In this document: positions 59,984 through 64,000 of the stretch, piece by piece
Layout: each line of letters begins with the position of its first letter
Position numbering within the stretch: position 1 is the first letter of the stretch
DNA from: Paeniglutamicibacter psychrophenolicus
GTDB lineage: Bacteria; Actinomycetota; Actinomycetes; Actinomycetales; Micrococcaceae
Direction: 5' to 3'
Assembly (NCBI RefSeq): GCF_017876575.1
Contig: NZ_JAGIOE010000001.1
Span: forward strand, 4,506,443-4,570,442
Length of the DNA stretch: 64,000 nt
Translations under genes and position numbers: made by a program
Notes under the pieces: model-generated
The model's input: the letters and a program-made list of their open reading frames with translations, nothing else
What the model was told of the DNA's origin: nothing
Databases searched by the model: none

Positions 59984-60573
59984 GCGAACTTGCCATGCAC
60001 GAAATGGATGTCCTGCGGCAGCGGCTGGCCGAGCGGGCCGCGGCCGAGGGATTGATCGATGTTTCCTACCGGCTGGTGGACTCCCCGGTGGGGCAGCTGA
60101 TGCTTGCGGCCACGGAGCGCGGAATCGTGCGCGTCGCCTTCGCCGCGGAGGACTTCGACGCGGTGCTCGGCACCCTGGCCGAGAAGGTCGGGGTGCGGGT
60201 GCTGCACCGTGCCGCACCACTGGATGCGGCGGCGGCCCAGCTCGACGAATACTTCGCGCATGCGCGTCAGGGCTTCGAGCTGACCCTTGACCACCGGCTT
60301 TCCAGCGGGTATCGCCTGGAGGTCCAGCTGGCCCTGCCGGGCATCGGCTACGGGCACACCGCCAGCTACAAGGAAATGGCGGCGCTGACCGGTCGCCCGG
60401 CGGCGGTGCGGGCCGTGGGCACCGCGTGCGCCACCAACCCGCTGCCGATCCTGGTCCCCTGCCACCGGGTGCTGCGCAGCGATGGCTCATTGGGCGGCTA
60501 CCTCGGCGGCCTGGAGGCCAAGAAGGTCCTGCTCGATCTCGAGCAGGACCGCTTGGCCGACCCGTCTTCCTAG
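59980..60573 (+). CDS. ogt: Methylated-DNA-protein cysteine methyltransferase
   Basis: A 197-aa DNA repair protein that removes alkyl groups from O6-alkylguanine onto its own cysteine. The active site ILVPCHRVLRSDGSLGGYLG is intact, with the helix-turn-helix YKEMAALTGRPAAVRAVGTA preceding it. The N-terminal domain (YRLVDSPVGQLMLAATERGI) is present. It is coupled to the sigma factor (ATGA) and its stop overlaps that of the converging phosphatase gene by 4 bases. Confidence 0.95.
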   Translation: MSELAMHEMDVLRQRLAERAAAEGLIDVSYRLVDSPVGQLMLAATERGIVRVAFAAEDFDAVLGTLAEKVGVRVLHRAAPLDAAAAQLDEYFAHARQGFELTLDHRLSSGYRLEVQLALPGIGYGHTASYKEMAALTGRPAAVRAVGTACATNPLPILVPCHRVLRSDGSLGGYLGGLEAKKVLLDLEQDRLADPSS

Positions 60574-61910
60574 GCCTTGGATACCGACGACAGGGCGCGC
60601 CCGTCTCCAAGGCCCAGGTCCTGGGCAACCGCGGTGTTCAGCTCGGACCGGCGCACGGCCAAGACCGTGACATCGTCAGGATTGCTGTTTCCGGAGGCCA
60701 TCTTGTGGACTGCGTCCACTATGTCCTGGGCGCAGTCGGCGTTCAGTGCCAGCTCCGCAACCTCGGCGATGGCGGCCAGGGTCCCGTCGTAGAGGTCCAG
60801 CACCCCGTCGCTGAAGCTGACAATCATGTCGCCCGGGGCGAGCCAGATTTCCCGGGACGTCCAGGTTGCGTCGGGCATCAGTCCCACCGGAAGTTCATGC
60901 GAGGTCAGTCGCTCCCATGTCCCGTTACCGCGGATCAACAGGCTCAGTCCGTGGCCCGCGTCGGAAAACAGGACCCTGCCGTCGCTCGCGCGGAGCCTGG
61001 CATGGAAGAGCGTGGCGAACGCTGCCGCCTGGCTCAGCTCGGTGGCCAGGCAGTCCGAAGTCAAGGCCAGCGCCTTCACCGGGTCGTCGCTGTTTCGGGC
61101 GCTGCGGATGACGGCGCGGGTGGTTGCAGCGATCATTCCCGCCCCGGCGCCCTTGCCCATGACATCCCCCAGGGTGAATCCGAGGCCTCCGTCGATGGCA
61201 TACCAGTCGAAGAAGTCCCCGCCGACGGCCCTGGAGGGGATGCAGGCCCCGGCGGTTTCGTAGCCGGGCAGGATCGCGGCTTTCTTGGGAAGCAGGAACT
61301 TCTGGATCTGGGCAGCCCTGCTCAGTTCCTCCGCGGCCGCGGCGGCCTCTGCCCGGGCGCTTCCCAGGTGCTGGCGGGCACGCGCGGCCAGCATGTTGAC
61401 CACGGTCGCGCTGATCGCGAAGACCGTGGCGTTGAAGATGCCGCGTGCCAGCTCGTTGGGATTGTTTTCCCTCTGGGCTCCGAGCATGAAGGGCACCATG
61501 ACCGACAGGATGGTTCCCAGGACGGCGTAGATCACGTAGCGGCGTCCGGCCCTGGCGGCGAACCAGAGCAGGGGCAACAGCAGGATGGCGGCAAAAATGG
61601 AGTGTGACTCTCCGGTGCCGTGGCGCAGCAGGCCGGCGGCAACGAAGTCCAGCGCTGGCACGATGATGGCGAAGCGCAACAGTGCCGGGCGGCCGAAGAT
61701 GACCGCCAGCACCAGTGCCACGGCAACCACTGCCAACCCCGCGATGAGGGATGTGACGGAGCTGACGGGCACTGTCGGGAGCAATACGGCCATGAGCGCC
61801 GCGACGAGGAACAGCCCCGCGAAGGGAATTTGCTTGCGCAGCGGCGACAGCTCATCAAGCCCCGCCAGGATGCGTGCGGGTCCTGATGTCATGGAAATTC
61901 CCTTGCTCAT
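60570..61910 (-). CDS. PP2C-type (SpoIIE) phosphatase with membrane domain
   Basis: A 446-aa protein. About seven hydrophobic segments occupy residues 20-185 (IPFAGLFLVAALMAVLLP, LIAGLAVVAVALVLAVIFG), then a short coiled coil (GSARAEAAAAAEELSRAAQI), then the SpoIIE/RsbU domain: SRAVGGDFFDWYAIDGGLGF, LGDVMGKGAGAGMIAA, LFSDAGHGLSLL and MIVSFSDGVLDLYDG. The metal-binding Asp residues are present. It dephosphorylates an STAS anti-anti-sigma protein in partner-switching circuits. Its ATG overlaps the stop of the kinase gene, and the STAS gene is just upstream. Confidence 0.9.
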   Translation of the reverse strand: MSKGISMTSGPARILAGLDELSPLRKQIPFAGLFLVAALMAVLLPTVPVSSVTSLIAGLAVVAVALVLAVIFGRPALLRFAIIVPALDFVAAGLLRHGTGESHSIFAAILLLPLLWFAARAGRRYVIYAVLGTILSVMVPFMLGAQRENNPNELARGIFNATVFAISATVVNMLAARARQHLGSARAEAAAAAEELSRAAQIQKFLLPKKAAILPGYETAGACIPSRAVGGDFFDWYAIDGGLGFTLGDVMGKGAGAGMIAATTRAVIRSARNSDDPVKALALTSDCLATELSQAAAFATLFHARLRASDGRVLFSDAGHGLSLLIRGNGTWERLTSHELPVGLMPDATWTSREIWLAPGDMIVSFSDGVLDLYDGTLAAIAEVAELALNADCAQDIVDAVHKMASGNSNPDDVTVLAVRRSELNTAVAQDLGLGDGRALSSVSKA

Positions 61911-62338
61911 GGGTGTGGTGTCGAATCCCGGGACAGGACCCAGATGTTGGTGCCGTCCTGCCGGGCGAAGGTGACGGTGCTGACCAGGGCCCGGATCAGC
62001 GCCAGGCCGCGCCCGGACTCGGCCTCGGGACCGGGCATCCCCTTGGCTTCGGTATCCAGCTGGGGGTCGGTGGCGCCGAAGGCGCTGATCTCCGCCCGCA
62101 GGCTGTGGGTCCTGACGCTGATGTCGACTCCCAAGTCCACCGGCGTGGGGAATTCCGGCAGGGCATGTTGGACGATGTTCGAGGCGGCCTCGATCACGGC
62201 GGTGGCAAAGGTCATGCGGTCCATGTCCGGAACGAAGGGTGCATCTGCCCACAGCTCGTCGAGCAGGACATGGACGGCTTCGATGGACTCCGGGATGGCC
62301 TGGTCGCGGAAGCTCCTGCCGGCAATCGGCTCATTCAT
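61907..62338 (-). CDS. RsbW-like serine kinase/anti-sigma factor (HATPase)
   Basis: A 143-aa GHKL ATPase. N-box ATAVIEAASNIVQHALPEFP (Glu and Asn) and G2 box AESGRGLALIRALVS are visible, together with VDISVRTHSLRAEISAFG between them. It would phosphorylate the STAS protein and sequester a sigma factor. It overlaps the STAS gene by 8 bases and the phosphatase by 4. No partner sigma factor is adjacent on this strand. Confidence 0.87.
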   Translation of the reverse strand: MNEPIAGRSFRDQAIPESIEAVHVLLDELWADAPFVPDMDRMTFATAVIEAASNIVQHALPEFPTPVDLGVDISVRTHSLRAEISAFGATDPQLDTEAKGMPGPEAESGRGLALIRALVSTVTFARQDGTNIWVLSRDSTPHP

Positions 62339-62663
62339 TCCCGAAGGCTTCCTCGGTCGAGGAGTACGAGGTCAGCACCCGATCCATGCTGGTCAGCTCC
62401 AGGACCATCTTCACCTGGGGCTGAACGGCCGCGATGCGCAGGTCCCCGCCGGCCTGCCGGGCGGCCTTGAGGCATCCGATCAGCGCGCCGAGCCCGGAGG
62501 AGTCCATGAAGGTGGTCTGCGCCAGGTTCACGACGATGCGGTTCGAGCCGGAGGCCACGACCTCGCCCACGTAGGCCCTGAGGGTGGGCGCGGACACCAT
62601 GTTCAACCTGCCGTTGGCCGTCACTTCCGTGTACGACCCCCTGGCCTGGTGGCTAAGCTCCAT
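62331..62663 (-). CDS. STAS-domain anti-anti-sigma factor (RsbV-like)
   Basis: A 110-aa STAS protein: VTANGRLNMVSAPTLRAYVG, IVVNLAQTTFMDSSGLGALI (Ser of the DSSG motif is the phosphorylation site), and LTSMDRVLTSYSS. Together with the following kinase and phosphatase it forms a complete partner-switching module. AGGAACC precedes the start. It is 56 bases downstream of the glycosyltransferase gene, probably in one transcript. Confidence 0.92.
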   Translation of the reverse strand: MELSHQARGSYTEVTANGRLNMVSAPTLRAYVGEVVASGSNRIVVNLAQTTFMDSSGLGALIGCLKAARQAGGDLRIAAVQPQVKMVLELTSMDRVLTSYSSTEEAFGNE

Positions 62664-62719
62664 CGAGGTTCCTTTCTGTGGCCAGCCGGGGAATCCGGCG
62701 ACGCGTCGGGTGGATCGGG

Positions 62720-64000
62720 CTAATTCTCGCCGGGCGCATGGCCCCGATACCGCACGGCCTTGTACAGGACGCTGAGCACCAGCAGGTCAAAGACAACCCA
62801 GGCGACGTTGACAAGCGTACCGACCGGTTCGGCCAAACCCGTGGCAAGGCGCACGATCCCGGCGATGGCGGCAACCACCAGAAGAACGGCAACCGTGATC
62901 TGCGGCCGTATCAGGCTCCAGCGCGGCCCGCCGGCCTGCCGGCTCTTCGGGGTGACGGAGAAGCCCAGCGGGCGTCCGAACCAGACGTTGCAGGCCGCGG
63001 TGGTGCAGGCCTTGATCCAGGTGGGGAACAGCGCCAGGCTGTATTGCTGGCCCCGCCAGGTGGGGACGCCGTGCCCGGCAACGGCAAAGAGCACTTGGTT
63101 CACGACCATGAACGGAATGAAACGGATGAAGAAATCGGCGGTGAGGCTGGCCACCGGCAGGATGCCCAGCAGGAGATAGATGATGGGTGCGGCAAAGTAG
63201 ATGATCGCTGCGAAGCCACTGAGGTAGCTCCACATCGTGGAGAAGTACATCAGCCGCTGGCCCCACTTCAGGCCAGGCTGGGTCAGTGGGTTTTCCCGCA
63301 GCAGCACCTGAATGGTGCCCTGGGCCCAGCGCAGGCGCTGGGTCATCATGGTGCCGATGTCCTCGGGGGCCAATCCGTAGGCCAGGATCTCATGGTGGTA
63401 GACGCTCTGCCAGCCGCGGGCGTGCATGCGCATGGCGGTGGCCATGTCCTCGGTGACCGAGATCGTGGCCAGCGGCATCAGCGGCTGCGCCTCCCCGGTG
63501 CGCTCCACCGTCAGGGCGTCCAGGACCGCCTGGACCGATTCCATGGCGCCCAGCGGGGACCATTCCCGCCCCGAGAGCCGTTGGACTGCTTCGTCTGTGA
63601 TCACCTTGACCCCGGTTTCGCCCACCGCGGCCAGGTCCATTGCGGCGATCTCTTCCAGGTCCGCCTGCAGCGCCTGCACATCGGCCTGGACCAGGGTGCG
63701 GACCGCGGCATCCACCTTTCGTTGGACCTCGTAGGTGAGTTCGCCCAGCGACTGCCCGGCCGCCAGCTGGCTGTCGGCTTGGCCGATGGCAGCCTCAACC
63801 TCGTCCAGCATCGCACCGACCAGGGGCGAGTCGGCATCGGCAGCCTTCCGGGCCTGACGGATCGCTTTCTTGGAAGCGGCCAGGGCCCGGCGAATGCTCT
63901 TTTCGGTCTCCTGCACGTAGCCGAGCAGGCCGAGTTCCATGAGTGCCTCGCGGCGCAGCACGGCATTGGAGCCGCAGAAGTAGGCCGCATTCCAGCCGTC
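62720..64000 (-). CDS. Cellulose-synthase-like family 2 glycosyltransferase (5' end outside window)
   Basis: The visible 426 residues begin DGWNAAYFCGSNAVLRREAL, the usual GT2 acceptor-side motif. Then come about 150 residues of charged helical sequence (ETEKSIRRALAASKKAIRQA; QRKVDAAVRTLVQADVQALQ) before TISVTEDMATAMRMHARGW (catalytic TED) and MMTQRLRWAQGTIQVLLREN (QxxRW). Four or five membrane helices end the protein (YLSGFAAIIYFAAPIIYLLL). Normally GSNA and TED lie about 25 residues apart, so the helical block is an insertion. The enzyme likely polymerises a surface polysaccharide. Confidence 0.85.
   Translation of the reverse strand, partial: DGWNAAYFCGSNAVLRREALMELGLLGYVQETEKSIRRALAASKKAIRQARKAADADSPLVGAMLDEVEAAIGQADSQLAAGQSLGELTYEVQRKVDAAVRTLVQADVQALQADLEEIAAMDLAAVGETGVKVITDEAVQRLSGREWSPLGAMESVQAVLDALTVERTGEAQPLMPLATISVTEDMATAMRMHARGWQSVYHHEILAYGLAPEDIGTMMTQRLRWAQGTIQVLLRENPLTQPGLKWGQRLMYFSTMWSYLSGFAAIIYFAAPIIYLLLGILPVASLTADFFIRFIPFMVVNQVLFAVAGHGVPTWRGQQYSLALFPTWIKACTTAACNVWFGRPLGFSVTPKSRQAGGPRWSLIRPQITVAVLLVVAAIAGIVRLATGLAEPVGTLVNVAWVVFDLLVLSVLYKAVRYRGHAPGEN

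Overview
This is a 64 kb stretch of GC-rich chromosomal DNA from an actinobacterium. The gene repertoire suggests a Micrococcaceae member (Arthrobacter, Paeniglutamicibacter or Glutamicibacter type): SigK/RskA with a fasciclin lipoprotein, an Rpf-LysM muralytic protein, small CxxC proteins, DUF305/DUF3105 proteins and a TM0106-type nuclease-helicase. That assignment is inference; no rRNA or other marker gene is present. ATGA-type stop/start overlaps between genes are frequent, and several genes (2175, 11980, 36382) lack a ribosome binding site and have a -10 box 7-8 bases before the ATG, as expected for leaderless transcripts.

Layout. 0-2 kb: rskA (partial), sigK and a fasciclin lipoprotein, plus a 45-aa basic protein. 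2.2-5.2 kb: a type III polyketide synthase, methyltransferase and flavin hydroxylase operon resembling phenolic-lipid (srsABC) operons. 5.4-8.5 kb: an RNase H-fold protein, a 57-aa Cys-rich protein behind a CsoR-type palindrome, and two secreted proteins (HNH nuclease, sunset domain). 9-13.7 kb: an MFS carrier, a complete IS1595-family element, and tryptophan 2,3-dioxygenase with a PaaX-type regulator. 13.8-14.7 kb: an ArsR/SRPBCC pair. 15.1-16.9 kb: trimethylamine monooxygenase behind a long, highly structured leader. 17.1-22.1 kb: an unnamed four-gene unit (P-loop protein, ABC exporter, CapA-like protein, lipase-fold hydrolase). 22.2-24.8 kb: PadR with a membrane protein, and Rpf-LysM. 25.1-30.5 kb: a phosphonate catabolism and uptake cluster with paired palindromic operators.

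30.6-44.9 kb is mostly housekeeping or accessory metabolism: EamA, YihY, a TIGR01777 epimerase, an uncharacterised 582-aa coiled-coil protein, NUDIX, an M50 protease, a DUF305/DUF3105 set, an acyl-CoA synthetase, an SGNH hydrolase, a glutaminase-STAS-cNMP fusion and an alpha/beta hydrolase. 45-59.4 kb resembles a genome-defence region: a RecB-like nuclease/SF1 helicase, an AT-richer two-gene membrane cassette, JetA-JetB-JetC (Wadjet/Mks SMC complex) with no JetD nuclease next to it, and then an HTH-nucleotidyltransferase/HEPN pair behind an operator repeated every 20 bp. 59.5-64 kb: a sigma factor coupled to an alkyltransferase (ogt), and on the other strand a glycosyltransferase, STAS, anti-sigma kinase and PP2C phosphatase run, i.e. 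a partner-switching module beside a polysaccharide synthase.

Most attractive candidates for something new: the JetABC plus HTH-MNT/HEPN arrangement with its phased operator, the AT-rich membrane protein/58-aa cassette, the structured tmm leader, and the P-loop/ABC/CapA/hydrolase operon.
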